A stretch of 64,000 nt of DNA from contig CAVZNF010000008.1 in NCBI GenBank assembly GCA_963776565.1, positions 1 through 64,000 on the forward strand, in the 5' to 3' direction. The stretch is from GMQP-bins7 sp963776565. GTDB taxonomy: Bacteria > Actinomycetota > Thermoleophilia > Gaiellales > Gaiellaceae. The first letter of the stretch is position 1, and every line of letters starts with the position of its first letter. The notes beneath the pieces are model-generated. The model ran no database searches, was not told the DNA's origin, and worked only from the letters and a program-made list of their open reading frames with translations. Made by a program: the position numbers and the translations under genes. Positions 16,479 to 24,753 of the stretch are shown piece after piece.

Positions 16479-18281
16479 GAGGTCGCGAAGGCCGGGAACG
16501 TGGCGCTGGAGGAAGTCGAGCGCCATCCCGACCTGCTTCACGCGTTCGGACACCTCGAACGACGCGTGACCGGTCTCGTACACGTACACCTCGTGCGGGT
16601 GCTCGCGGGCAGCAAGACGGTCGACGTACGCCATCGCCTGGCCGTACGGGCAGCGCGAGTCGTTTCGCCCGATGAGGAAGAGAACGGGCGCACGCACCTC
16701 GTCGGCGAAGTTGATCGCGTTGCGGTCGCGCATGAGGTCGGGCACCTCTCTCGGGGTCGCGCCGCCGAGAAGTGCCTTGTCGTAGGCCTGGAGGACAGGT
16801 GACAGCTCGTCGTATCCGGCCTCGTAGTCGCCGACGGGCACGCCTGCGATGGCGCAGCGCCAGAGCTCCGGGTGCTTCCCGACCTCGAGCAGCGTGACGT
16901 AGCCGCCCCACGAATAGCCTGCGATCACCGCTCGCTCGGGATCGGCAAGTCCACGCGCCACGAGATCGCGAAGGCCCGCGTTGACGTCCTCGAGCTCCGG
17001 CCCGCCGATGTTCCTGATCAGCGTGTCGCGCCACTCGCGTCCGTAGCCGATCGAGCCGCGGTAGTTGACGAGACCGACGACGAACCCGGCGTCGACGTAC
17101 GCCTGGACCTCCGGCTGCCAGCGATCGAGGTCGAGCCACGAGGGCCCGCCGTGGACGAACATCATCACCGGGAACGGGCCGCCCGAGTCGTCCGGCGTGA
17201 CGTGGAAGCCGTGGACGCTCTGGCCGTGTTCGTTTTCGAAGCGCCAGGACTCGTACGGGCGCGAAGAGGGGGCGGAGGCGCCGAGCGTGAGGACTTCGGC
17301 GCCGGAGTCGTCGAGGACGAGGCGCTGCCGATGCCCCTGCTCGTGGACGAGCCACATGCCGCCGTCCGGGCGAACGCGCGCCTTTCCGATGTACCCCGGC
17401 TCCGTCGGCACCAGTGTGAGCGCGCCGGACCCGATCTGGTAGCGGTAGAGGTAGCTGCGCCCTTCGAACGTGTTCACGAGCAGGAGCGCGTTGCCGTCGG
17501 GCCACCAGTCTCCGACAGTGGTCGCTCCCTCCAGTCCGACATCGAGGTCCGTGCGCTCGCCGGTCGAGAGGTTCCAGATGCCAGGGCGATCGTCACCCTC
17601 CCGCTCGTGCGTGAACGCGAGCCGTGCGTCACCAGCGATCGGAGACCAGCACTTCGCGTCGAGCGCCAGCCCTTGGTCGAGGAGGTCTCCGACGATCGAG
17701 CCGGTCCGCGGATCGACGACCCGCAGCGCCGGATGGATCAGGTCGCCGTGCTCGGAGTGCTGGTAACAGAGCAGCGCCCCGTCGCTCGACAGCGCGCCGC
17801 GCAGGAAGCCGCCTTCGTAGTGTCCACCGAGCCACACGGAATCGCCGGAGCGATGGAGCTCATGCGTGCGAGCGCCGTCGAGCGACACGTGGATGGCGAA
17901 GCCGTCTCGATCCGAGGTCGCCGCGACGACGATTCCCGGAGCTTGCGCGAGCCCCTCGTTCCATCCGTGAGGAACGCCGTCGAGAAAGGGTCGCGTCTCG
18001 CCTCCGAGGAACGGCTGCGCGAGCCACTGGCCGGACTCGTCACCGGTCTCGTCCTGGAACCAGAGCACGTGTTCGCCGTCGAGGCTCGGAACCGCGTCGA
18101 TCAGCCCGACTGGATGGTTCGTGACCTGCCGGCGCGTGCCGGTGTCCACGTCCAGTGTGTGAACCTGCCAGCTGCCGGATTCGCTCGACGTGTAGACCGC
18201 GCGTCCAGGAGCCGCCGGCGACCACTCCGGGAGGTACGACAAGGGTGCACGGAAGCGCTGCTCCCACCGAGGCATGCTCAT
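16470..18281 (-). CDS. S9 family prolyl oligopeptidase-like serine peptidase
   Basis: 603 residues. A beta-propeller-like N-terminal half has WD/TolB-type blades (for example VPSLDGEHVLWFQDETGDES and CWSPIAGDARLAF), followed by an alpha/beta-hydrolase C-terminal half. The oxyanion region is MMFVHGGPSWLD, the nucleophile is in IAGYSWGGYVTLL, the acid in LIGRNDSRCPYGQA and the His in YETGHASFEV. It has no signal peptide, so it is probably a cytosolic acylaminoacyl-type peptidase. It lies antisense between pgk and tpi, breaking the glycolytic gene run. The ATG at 18281 follows TAGCCT by 8 bases. Confidence 0.85.
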   Translation of the reverse strand: MSMPRWEQRFRAPLSYLPEWSPAAPGRAVYTSSESGSWQVHTLDVDTGTRRQVTNHPVGLIDAVPSLDGEHVLWFQDETGDESGQWLAQPFLGGETRPFLDGVPHGWNEGLAQAPGIVVAATSDRDGFAIHVSLDGARTHELHRSGDSVWLGGHYEGGFLRGALSSDGALLCYQHSEHGDLIHPALRVVDPRTGSIVGDLLDQGLALDAKCWSPIAGDARLAFTHEREGDDRPGIWNLSTGERTDLDVGLEGATTVGDWWPDGNALLLVNTFEGRSYLYRYQIGSGALTLVPTEPGYIGKARVRPDGGMWLVHEQGHRQRLVLDDSGAEVLTLGASAPSSRPYESWRFENEHGQSVHGFHVTPDDSGGPFPVMMFVHGGPSWLDLDRWQPEVQAYVDAGFVVGLVNYRGSIGYGREWRDTLIRNIGGPELEDVNAGLRDLVARGLADPERAVIAGYSWGGYVTLLEVGKHPELWRCAIAGVPVGDYEAGYDELSPVLQAYDKALLGGATPREVPDLMRDRNAINFADEVRAPVLFLIGRNDSRCPYGQAMAYVDRLAAREHPHEVYVYETGHASFEVSERVKQVGMALDFLQRHVPGLRDLSG

Positions 18282-18289
18282 CGGCGGCG

Positions 18290-18295
18290 AGGCTA
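18290..18295 (-). promoter_or_regulatory. -10 hexamer TAGCCT for the S9 peptidase
   Basis: On the minus strand TAGCCT stands 8 bases before the ATG at 18281, choosing it over the second Met at 18275. Confidence 0.45.
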
Positions 18296-18313
18296 CCAAG
18301 GTCCCGCGTCGCC

Positions 18314-18319
18314 TAAGAT
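18314..18319 (+). promoter_or_regulatory. -10 hexamer TAAGAT for tpi
   Basis: TAAGAT is 7 bases before the GTG of tpi. The divergent peptidase and tpi promoters share a 45-base gap. Confidence 0.5.
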
Positions 18320-18326
18320 CGCCCGC

Positions 18327-19037
18327 GTGCTCGTCGCGGCGAACTGGAAGATGTTCAAGGGCGCGCACCAGGCGCGCGAGTTCGCGAGCCAGATCCGGAA
18401 TGTCGCTGCTCATGCCCCTGGTGTCGACGTCGTCGTCTGCCCGCCGTTCGTTTCGCTCGAGGCGACCATCCAGGGCCTCGGTCCCGACAGCGCCATCCGC
18501 GTGTACGCGCAAAACGTCCATTGGGAGCTGGAGGGAGCGTTCACCGGGGAGGTATCCGCGCCGATGCTGCTGGAGCTCGGCGTCGCCGGAGCCATCGTTG
18601 GCCACTCGGAGCGCCGTCAGCTCTTCGGCGAGACGGACGAGACGGTCCGCATGCGTGCGGAGGCAGCGCTCGAGGCGGGCCTCCACGTCATCGCGTGCAT
18701 CGGCGAGACCGAAGCCGAGCGCGAGTCCGGCGAGACCGAGACCGTGCTCGCCCGGCAGGCCGCGGGGATCCCCCGTCACGAGCGCCTGGTGATCGCGTAC
18801 GAGCCCGTCTGGGCGATCGGAACCGGCAAGACGGCGACGCCGGAGATCGCGCAGGAGACGCACGCGTTCGTCAAGAGCGTCCACGCGTCGCCGGTGCTCT
18901 ACGGCGGATCGGTAAAGCCCGACAACGCCGCCGTGCTTCTCGCGCTGCCGGACGTGGACGGCGCGCTCGTCGGTGGCGCTTCGCTCGACCTCGTCTCGTT
19001 CGAGGCGATCTGTCGCGTCGGCGTCGAGGCTGCTTGA
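18327..19037 (+). CDS. tpi: Triosephosphate isomerase
   Basis: 236 residues, slightly short for the family. It interconverts dihydroxyacetone phosphate and glyceraldehyde-3-phosphate. Catalytic residues are visible: AANWKMFKG (Lys), IVGHSERRQLFGE (His electrophile), IAYEPVWAIGTGK (Glu base and the phosphate-gripping loop) and LYGGSVKPDN near the C-terminus, with ALVGGASL. The GTG start is fixed by TAAGAT 7 bases upstream. The stop overlaps the TTG start of gpmI (TTGA), so the two are co-translated. Confidence 0.95.
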   Translation: MLVAANWKMFKGAHQAREFASQIRNVAAHAPGVDVVVCPPFVSLEATIQGLGPDSAIRVYAQNVHWELEGAFTGEVSAPMLLELGVAGAIVGHSERRQLFGETDETVRMRAEAALEAGLHVIACIGETEAERESGETETVLARQAAGIPRHERLVIAYEPVWAIGTGKTATPEIAQETHAFVKSVHASPVLYGGSVKPDNAAVLLALPDVDGALVGGASLDLVSFEAICRVGVEAA

Positions 19038-20497
19038 AGCCCGTCGTCCTCGTCATCCTGGACGGCTGGGGCATCGCTCCGCCCGGACCGGGAAACGCGG
19101 TCGAGCTCGCCCGCACGCCGGTCTTCGACGCACTCTGGGATCGCTACCCGCACGCCATGCTCGCCGCCTCGGGTGAGGCGGTAGGGCTTCCTTCGGGACA
19201 GATGGGGAACTCGGAGGTCGGGCACCTCACGATCGGGTCCGGCCGGATCCTGTTCCAGGACCTCGCGCGTGTGAGCCTCGCCGTCGAGGACGGCTCGTTC
19301 GCACGGAACCACGCGCTCACGGCCGCGTTCCGGCGCGCGCGCGAGCGCGGCGGCGACGTCCATCTGCTGGGACTCGTCTCCTACGGCGGCGTTCACTCGC
19401 ACATCGACCACCTACGCGCGCTTCTCGAGCTGGCCGAGCGCGAGGGGATGGCGGAGCGGACATGGGTGCATGCATTCACGGACGGGCGCGATGTGTCACC
19501 GCGTGCGGCGGCAAAGGATCTGGCGGAGCTGCCCGCTGCGCGCATCGCAACGGTCTGCGGGCGCTACTACGCCATGGATCGCGACAACCGCTGGGAGCGG
19601 ACCGACCGCGCAGTCGCAGCGATCGTGTCCGGCGAGGGTACGCATGCCGCGGATCCCGTCGCGGCGGTTCGCGAGAGCTACGAGCGGGGAGTGACCGACG
19701 AGTTCGTCGAGCCGGTCGTGCTCGAGGGGCGTCCGCGCCTCGGTGCCGAGGACGCCGCGATCTTCTTCAACTTCCGTCCCGATCGGGCGCGGCAGCTGTC
19801 GGAGCGCCTGCTCGAAGCGGGAATCGACCTGACGACGATGACGCGCTACCGCGAGGACTTCCCGTTCCCGGTCGCCTTCGACGAGCAGGAAGTCAAGAAC
19901 ACGCTCGCCGAGGTTCTGGCCGGCAACGGCCTGCGCCAGCTCCACGTCGCCGAGACCGAGAAGTACGCCCATGTGACGTACTTCTTCAACGGCGGCGAGG
20001 AGAGCGAGTGGCCGGGCGAGCGCCGGATCCTCGTACCCTCGCCGCGCGACGTCCCGAGCTACGACCTGAAGCCCGAGATGTCTGCGGCCGGCGTCGCTGG
20101 TCGACTCTGCGACGAGATCGGGGACGGGTACGCGTTCGCCGTCGTGAACTTCGCGAATCCCGACATGGTCGGCCATACGGGCTCGATCGCCGCGGTCATC
20201 ACAGCTGTCGAGGCTGCGGATACGGCCCTCGGTCGCGTTGTCGCGTGCGTCCACGAGGCCGGTGGAGTGTGCCTCGTGACCGCCGATCACGGCAACGCGG
20301 AGCAGATGCTCGAGCCGGACGGCATCAGCCCGCTTACCGCGCATACGACGAATCCCGTGCCGCTCGTCCTCACGAGCGATCGCTTCGAGCTACAGAAGAC
20401 CGGTGGCCTCTCCGATCTCGCGCCCACCATTCTGGGGATGCTCGACGTCGAGATTCCCGGTGACATGACAGGTGTACCCCTCGCAACGCGTCCCTAA
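19034..20497 (+). CDS. gpmI: Phosphoglycerate mutase, cofactor-independent
   Basis: 487 residues. The two-metal alkaline-phosphatase-fold enzyme converts 3- to 2-phosphoglycerate. Metal- and substrate-site motifs are VVLVILDGWGIAPPG, GNSEVGHLTIGSGRILFQD (phosphoserine Ser), AFTDGRDVSP, RYYAMDRDNRWERT, FFNFRPDRARQLS, VNFANPDMVGHTG and CLVTADHGNAEQM. The start is the rare TTG within the TTGA overlap with tpi. No downstream enolase or pyk is in the window. This gene ends the glycolytic run. Confidence 0.95.
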   Translation: MKPVVLVILDGWGIAPPGPGNAVELARTPVFDALWDRYPHAMLAASGEAVGLPSGQMGNSEVGHLTIGSGRILFQDLARVSLAVEDGSFARNHALTAAFRRARERGGDVHLLGLVSYGGVHSHIDHLRALLELAEREGMAERTWVHAFTDGRDVSPRAAAKDLAELPAARIATVCGRYYAMDRDNRWERTDRAVAAIVSGEGTHAADPVAAVRESYERGVTDEFVEPVVLEGRPRLGAEDAAIFFNFRPDRARQLSERLLEAGIDLTTMTRYREDFPFPVAFDEQEVKNTLAEVLAGNGLRQLHVAETEKYAHVTYFFNGGEESEWPGERRILVPSPRDVPSYDLKPEMSAAGVAGRLCDEIGDGYAFAVVNFANPDMVGHTGSIAAVITAVEAADTALGRVVACVHEAGGVCLVTADHGNAEQMLEPDGISPLTAHTTNPVPLVLTSDRFELQKTGGLSDLAPTILGMLDVEIPGDMTGVPLATRP

Positions 20498-20531
20498 CTG
20501 GTCGCCCCCAAACCCTTCACAACTACCCCTC

Positions 20532-20537
20532 TATACT
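20532..20537 (+). promoter_or_regulatory. -10 TATACT for the ECF sigma gene
   Basis: TATACT is 10 bases before the ATG at 20548. It is the closest match to a housekeeping -10 among the leaderless promoters here, with no clear -35. Confidence 0.45.
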
Positions 20538-20547
20538 CGCCGCGCAT

Positions 20548-21135
20548 ATGTCGCTGCCACAGCCAGACCTCGGCGTTCTGCGTAAGGCCCAGCGGGGCGA
20601 CGAGCGTGCGTTCTCGATCATCGTTCGGACGTACGAGCAGCCGGTCTACAACTACGTGCTGCGGCTGACGGGCGACCGGAGCCTCTCCGAGGATCTGACG
20701 CAGGAGGTGTTCCTCCGCGTCTTCCAGGGTCTGCCGAGCTTCTCGCTTCGCTCGCGCTTCACGACGTGGCTGTTCCAGGTCACGAAGAACCGCGTGCTCG
20801 ACGAGCTCCGCGCGATCGAGCGCCGTCCGCGCTCCGTCGTGAACATCGACGATGCGCCACCGCTCGAGGTCGTGGACGCGCCAGCCGAGCGTGCCGAGAC
20901 GATCGACGCGGTGTGGCGCGCGGTCGAGGACTTGAACCCCGATCTGAAGATGGCGCTCCTCTTGCGCGACGTCGTCGGCCTCTCGTACACCGAGATCGCC
21001 GAGACGCTCGAGGTCACGCTCGCGACGGTGAAGTGGCGGATCTACAAGGCGCGCGAGGAAGTGCAGCTCGCGCTGCACCGTGACGGCGTCGTGGTTCCGA
21101 TCACGTCTGCACCGTCTGCAGCGAAGAGCCGATAG
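20548..21135 (+). CDS. ECF-type RNA polymerase sigma factor
   Basis: 195 residues. Region 2 is at about 20-90 (FSIIVRTYEQPVYNYVLRLT, LSEDLTQEVFLRVFQGL and RFTTWLFQVTKNRVLDELR) and region 4 at about 125-180 (LNPDLKMALLLRDVVGLSY, TEIAETLEVTLATVKWRIYK). The C-terminal tail is short. ECF sigma factors are normally next to an anti-sigma gene; none is seen here, since the next gene is a TrkA-type channel protein. It may be controlled by other means. It has TATACT 10 bases upstream of the ATG. Confidence 0.9.
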   Translation: MSLPQPDLGVLRKAQRGDERAFSIIVRTYEQPVYNYVLRLTGDRSLSEDLTQEVFLRVFQGLPSFSLRSRFTTWLFQVTKNRVLDELRAIERRPRSVVNIDDAPPLEVVDAPAERAETIDAVWRAVEDLNPDLKMALLLRDVVGLSYTEIAETLEVTLATVKWRIYKAREEVQLALHRDGVVVPITSAPSAAKSR

Positions 21136-21196
21136 CCGCAACACGGCGAGCCGTCCGGCGACGGCGGGCTGTAGCGACCGCCGACCAACGCGCGCC

Positions 21197-21202
21197 TACG
21201 AT
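21197..21202 (+). promoter_or_regulatory. -10 hexamer TACGAT for the TrkA-type channel
   Basis: TACGAT ends 7 bases before the second ATG (21210). The first ATG (21201) overlaps the hexamer, so the shorter start is preferred. Confidence 0.5.
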
Positions 21203-21209
21203 GACGGGG

Positions 21210-22238
21210 ATGCGCGATCCCCGCTACTGGCATCGCTTTGCCTACGCGCAGGTGGCGTTCGTGCTCGTTCTCGTGGTCGGGACGATCGGGTTTCAAGTCC
21301 TCCTCGGCGAGGGCTGGGTCGCGTCGTTCTATCGCGCCGTCGTCTCGACCACGCTGACCGGTCTCGACTCGGCGCCTGCTACCAGCGCAGGCAAGATCTT
21401 CACTGTCGTCCTGCTCTTCGCGGGCGTGGCAGTCTTCTTCTACATCGCCGGAGTGGTCGTCGATGTCATCACGCGGGGCGTGTTTGCGGACGTGCTCGGC
21501 GAAAGAAGGAGGAAGAGAGCGATCGAGGACTTGCAGGATCACGTGATCATCTGTGGCTACGGACGCGTCGGGCGCAGCGTCGCGGCGGAGTTCCGTGCGA
21601 CGGGAACGCCCTACGCGGTTGTCGACATCACGCCCGAGTCGGTCGAGCGCGCCCAGGCTGACGGGGCACCGGTCGTCCACGGCGACGGTACCGAGGACAC
21701 CGATCTGCAGCGGGCCGCGATCGACCGCGCGCGCGGGCTCGTCGCATCCGCCGACTCGGACGAGAAGAACCTCTACATCACGCTGTCCGCCCGGGCACAG
21801 CGGCCCGACCTCGTGATCGTGGCGCGGGCGTCCAACGAGGCCGCCGCTCGCAAGATTCGCCTCGCCGGCGCCGATCGTGTCGTCCAGCCGTACTCGCACG
21901 CCGGCCTGCATCTCGCGAATCTCGTAGTGAAGCCTCAGGTCGCTGACTTTCTGGACATCGTCACGACGGCGGGCGGTGAGATGCCCGAGCTCCGCTTCGA
22001 AGAGCTCGAGGTGTCTCCCGACTCCGAGCCTTGCGGCAAGTCGATCGCAGAACTGCGAATCCAGGAGGTGACGGGCGCTCTCGTCGTCGCTATCCGGAAG
22101 TCCAGCGGCGGTTTCGATGTGACACCCGGCCCAGACGCTGTCCTCGCAGCCGGGGATGTGCTGATCGGCGTTGGCACGACGGAGGAGATGGCGCGGCTCG
22201 AAGTCCTCTTCGCGCCCCGCGAGGCACCGGTTGCCTGA
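21210..22238 (+). CDS. Two-helix channel with RCK (TrkA-N/TrkA-C) domains, atypical filter
   Basis: 342 residues from the ATG at 21210, chosen over 21201 because of the TACGAT hexamer. Two membrane helices (about 8-30 and 62-88) flank a pore loop, then a TrkA-N Rossmann domain (HVIICGYGRVGRSVAAEF, about 108-225) and a TrkA-C domain (about 245-335). This is the layout of RCK-gated potassium channels. The pore loop reads VVSTTLTGLDSAPATSAGK where TTVGYGD would be expected, so the K+ signature is missing. Ion specificity is therefore open. argS follows at once. Confidence 0.8.
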   Translation: MRDPRYWHRFAYAQVAFVLVLVVGTIGFQVLLGEGWVASFYRAVVSTTLTGLDSAPATSAGKIFTVVLLFAGVAVFFYIAGVVVDVITRGVFADVLGERRRKRAIEDLQDHVIICGYGRVGRSVAAEFRATGTPYAVVDITPESVERAQADGAPVVHGDGTEDTDLQRAAIDRARGLVASADSDEKNLYITLSARAQRPDLVIVARASNEAAARKIRLAGADRVVQPYSHAGLHLANLVVKPQVADFLDIVTTAGGEMPELRFEELEVSPDSEPCGKSIAELRIQEVTGALVVAIRKSSGGFDVTPGPDAVLAAGDVLIGVGTTEEMARLEVLFAPREAPVA

Positions 22239-22249
22239 TCCTGTCGCAT

Positions 22250-23758
22250 GTGCTCGCCGGCGAGCTGCGCACGATCGCCGGCGCTCCCCTCACGCTGGAA
22301 CGTCCCGGGGACGCGGAGCATGGCGACTACGCGACAAACGTCGCGCTGAAGCTCGCCGGGCTGCAGAAGCGGCCACCGCGAGAGATCGCAGAGGAGATCG
22401 CGCAGCGCGTGGTGGAGAGTGGACTCGCCGAGCGTGCTGAAGCTGCGGGACCGGGATTCGTCAACGTCTGGCTACCCGATGCATGGCTGGCTGCCGGCGT
22501 CGCGGAAATCGCGGGCACGGACGGCGCCTTCGGGTCTGGATCGGCGGCAGAGCCGGAACGCGTTCAGGTCGAGATGGTCTCGGCGAACCCGACCGGGCCT
22601 GTCACCGTCGCGGCGGCGAGGAACGGGGCGTACGGCGACGCTGTCGCTCGCCTGCTCGCCTTCGCCGGGCACGAGGTCGAGCGCGAGTACTACTACAACG
22701 ACGCCGGCGCTCAGATGGAGCGGTTCGCGGAGTCCGTCGAGGCGGCGCGGCGCGGCGAGGAGCCGCCCGAGGACGGCTACCAGGGCGATTACATCGCGGA
22801 GCTCGCGGAACTCGACGGCGACGCTGTTCCGATCATGCTCGAGCGGATCGAGACGACGCTCGAGCGCTTCCGCATTCACTTCGACACGTGGGAGCGGCAG
22901 AGCGCGGTCGAGCTCGAGATCCCCGAGGCAGTCGCGCTGCTGGAGACGTTCGAGGACGACGGCGCGTTGTGGGCGCGCACGAGCGCGCACGGGGACGACA
23001 AGGATCGTGTCCTCATCCGCTCCGGCGGCGAGCCGACGTACTTTGCGGCCGACGCGGCGTACATGCGCAGGAAGTACGCACGGGGCTTTGATCGGCTGAT
23101 CTACGTGCTCGGCGCCGACCATCATGGGTACGTCGCGCGGCTGCAGGCGCTCGCGGAGATGCTCGGCCACCCACGCGAGTCGCTCGAGGTGCTCGTGTAC
23201 CAGCTCGTCAACCTCGTCGAAGGTGGGGCCGCGAAGAAGATGTCGAAGCGTCGTGGCGACGTCGTGTTCCTCGACGAGCTCATCGACACGATCGGAATCG
23301 ACGCGGCCCGCTGGTACCTCGTCTCGCGGGGACACGACCAGACGATCGAGCTCGACGTCGACCTCGCAAAGGAAAGGACGAACAAGAATCCCGTCTACTA
23401 CGTGCAATACGCGCACGCGCGGATCGCGGGCATCCTGCGCAACGCGCCGGTGTCAGACGAGGTGTCTGACACCGGGTCCGACCCCGTGTCCACAGCTCTC
23501 GCCGGCGAGGAGCGCGAGCTCGTGAAGCGGCTCCTCGAGTTTCCCCAGATCGCTCGCGAGGCGGCCGAGCGCCGGGCGCCGCACGCGATCCCGATCTACG
23601 CGATTCGCGTCGCCGACGACTTCCACCGCTTCTACCACCAGCACCGCGTCCTGGAGTCCGAGCAGCAGGCGTTCCGGCTCGAGCTCGTCCGCGCGGTGCA
23701 GTCCGTCATCGCCCGCTGCCTCGACCTCGTCGGGGTGGAAGCTCCGGAGCGGATGTAG
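22250..23758 (+). CDS. argS: Arginyl-tRNA synthetase, with altered HIGH motif and repeat insertion
   Basis: 502 residues, shorter than the usual 550-580 at the N-terminus. Class I features include VSANPTGPVTVAAARNGAYG, YYYNDAGAQMERF, KKMSKRRGDVVFLDEL (KMSKS-type loop), VYYVQYAHARIAGILR and the C-terminal anticodon-binding domain. The HIGH-type HVGHGR found after NPTGP in most ArgRS reads TVAAAR here. A GTGTC repeat at 23449-23491 is read in frame as VSDEVSDTGSDPVS within the C-terminal domain. The start is uncertain; the GTG at 22250 is the first likely codon after the channel gene. Confidence 0.9.
   Translation: MLAGELRTIAGAPLTLERPGDAEHGDYATNVALKLAGLQKRPPREIAEEIAQRVVESGLAERAEAAGPGFVNVWLPDAWLAAGVAEIAGTDGAFGSGSAAEPERVQVEMVSANPTGPVTVAAARNGAYGDAVARLLAFAGHEVEREYYYNDAGAQMERFAESVEAARRGEEPPEDGYQGDYIAELAELDGDAVPIMLERIETTLERFRIHFDTWERQSAVELEIPEAVALLETFEDDGALWARTSAHGDDKDRVLIRSGGEPTYFAADAAYMRRKYARGFDRLIYVLGADHHGYVARLQALAEMLGHPRESLEVLVYQLVNLVEGGAAKKMSKRRGDVVFLDELIDTIGIDAARWYLVSRGHDQTIELDVDLAKERTNKNPVYYVQYAHARIAGILRNAPVSDEVSDTGSDPVSTALAGEERELVKRLLEFPQIAREAAERRAPHAIPIYAIRVADDFHRFYHQHRVLESEQQAFRLELVRAVQSVIARCLDLVGVEAPERM
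23449..23491. repeat. GTGTCNGACAC palindrome cluster B (in frame inside argS)
   Basis: GTGTCAGACGA, GTGTCTGACAC and GGGTCCGACCCC in tandem. They add about 14 codons without breaking the argS frame. The same palindrome type occurs at 12938, 13089 and 32845. Confidence 0.65.
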
Positions 23759-23761
23759 GAT
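23756..23761 (+). promoter_or_regulatory. -10 hexamer TAGGAT for glpX
   Basis: TAGGAT overlaps the argS stop and lies 8 bases before the GTG of glpX. Confidence 0.45.
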
Positions 23762-23769
23762 CGGCCGAC

Positions 23770-24753
23770 GTGAGCGAGGTCCCGGACAGGAACCTGGCGC
23801 TCGAGCTCGTCCGCGTCACGGAGTCGGCCGCCACGTTCGCGTCGCGCTGGATCGGGCGCGGCGACAAGATCGCGGCCGACCAGGCCGCGGTCGACGCCAT
23901 GCGGCTCATGCTCGACACGGTCTCGATGCGCGGCGTCGTCGTGATCGGCGAGGGCGAGAAGGACGAGGCTCCGATGCTCTTCAACGGCGAGGCGGTCGGC
24001 GACGGTGTCGGGCCGGAGGTCGATGTCGCAGTCGATCCCCTCGAGGGGACGCGCCTCACGGCACTCGGGATGCCGAACGCGATCTCCGTCATCGCCGTGT
24101 CCGAGCGCGGGACGATGTTCTTTCCGGGCGCCGCGCTGTACATGGACAAGATCGCGGTGGGTCCTGAGGCCGCCGACGCGATCGATATCGACGCGACGCC
24201 GACGGAGAATCTCGAGCGTGTCGCCGAGGCGAAGCACTGCGCCGTCAACGACCTCACGGTCGTCGTCCTCGAGCGCGAGCGCCACGACGACCTGATCGCC
24301 GAGCTGCGCGAGGCGGGAGCCCGTGTGAACCTCATTCGCGACGGCGATGTCGCGCCCGCGATCGCGGCTGCCCAGCCGGGCACCGGGGTCGACCTGCTCA
24401 TGGGGATCGGCGGAACGCCGGAGGGCGTCATCTCGGCCGCGGCGATCAAGTGCCTCGGCGGCGCGATGCAGGGCAAGCTGTGGCCGCGGTCGGACGACGA
24501 GCGGCAGCGTCTGCTCGACGGCGGCTTCGATCTCGACCATGTCCTCACGGCGGACGACCTCGTCGAGGGCGATGACGTGTTCGTCGCAGCGACCGGCGTG
24601 ACGAGTGGCGCTCTGCTGCGCGGTGTCCGCGTCGTCGGCGACCGTGTCGAGACCGAGTCGATCGTCATGCGCTCGCGCTCGGGCACGTTCCGGCGCATCG
24701 TCGCCTCGCATCCACTCACGAAGATCCAGAGCCTGATGAAAGGAGCGCCCTAG
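23770..24753 (+). CDS. glpX: Fructose-1,6-bisphosphatase class II
   Basis: 327 residues. GlpX hydrolyses fructose-1,6-bisphosphate for gluconeogenesis, with a metal-dependent sugar-phosphatase fold. Motifs: VVIGEGEKDEAPML and VAVDPLEGTRLTALG (metal and phosphate site), LMGIGGTPEGVISAAAIKCL and FVAATGVTSG. GTG start with TAGGAT 8 bases before it. The aldolase gene follows at the next base after the stop with an AAGGAGC site, so the two are one operon that runs the fructose-bisphosphate node in both directions. Confidence 0.95.
   Translation: MSEVPDRNLALELVRVTESAATFASRWIGRGDKIAADQAAVDAMRLMLDTVSMRGVVVIGEGEKDEAPMLFNGEAVGDGVGPEVDVAVDPLEGTRLTALGMPNAISVIAVSERGTMFFPGAALYMDKIAVGPEAADAIDIDATPTENLERVAEAKHCAVNDLTVVVLERERHDDLIAELREAGARVNLIRDGDVAPAIAAAQPGTGVDLLMGIGGTPEGVISAAAIKCLGGAMQGKLWPRSDDERQRLLDGGFDLDHVLTADDLVEGDDVFVAATGVTSGALLRGVRVVGDRVETESIVMRSRSGTFRRIVASHPLTKIQSLMKGAP

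Noticed and set aside
18282..18884. N-terminal extension of the S9 peptidase frame to 18884
   Set aside because: It would run antisense through tpi; the protein resembles a peptidase only from 18281, where a TAGCCT hexamer marks the start.
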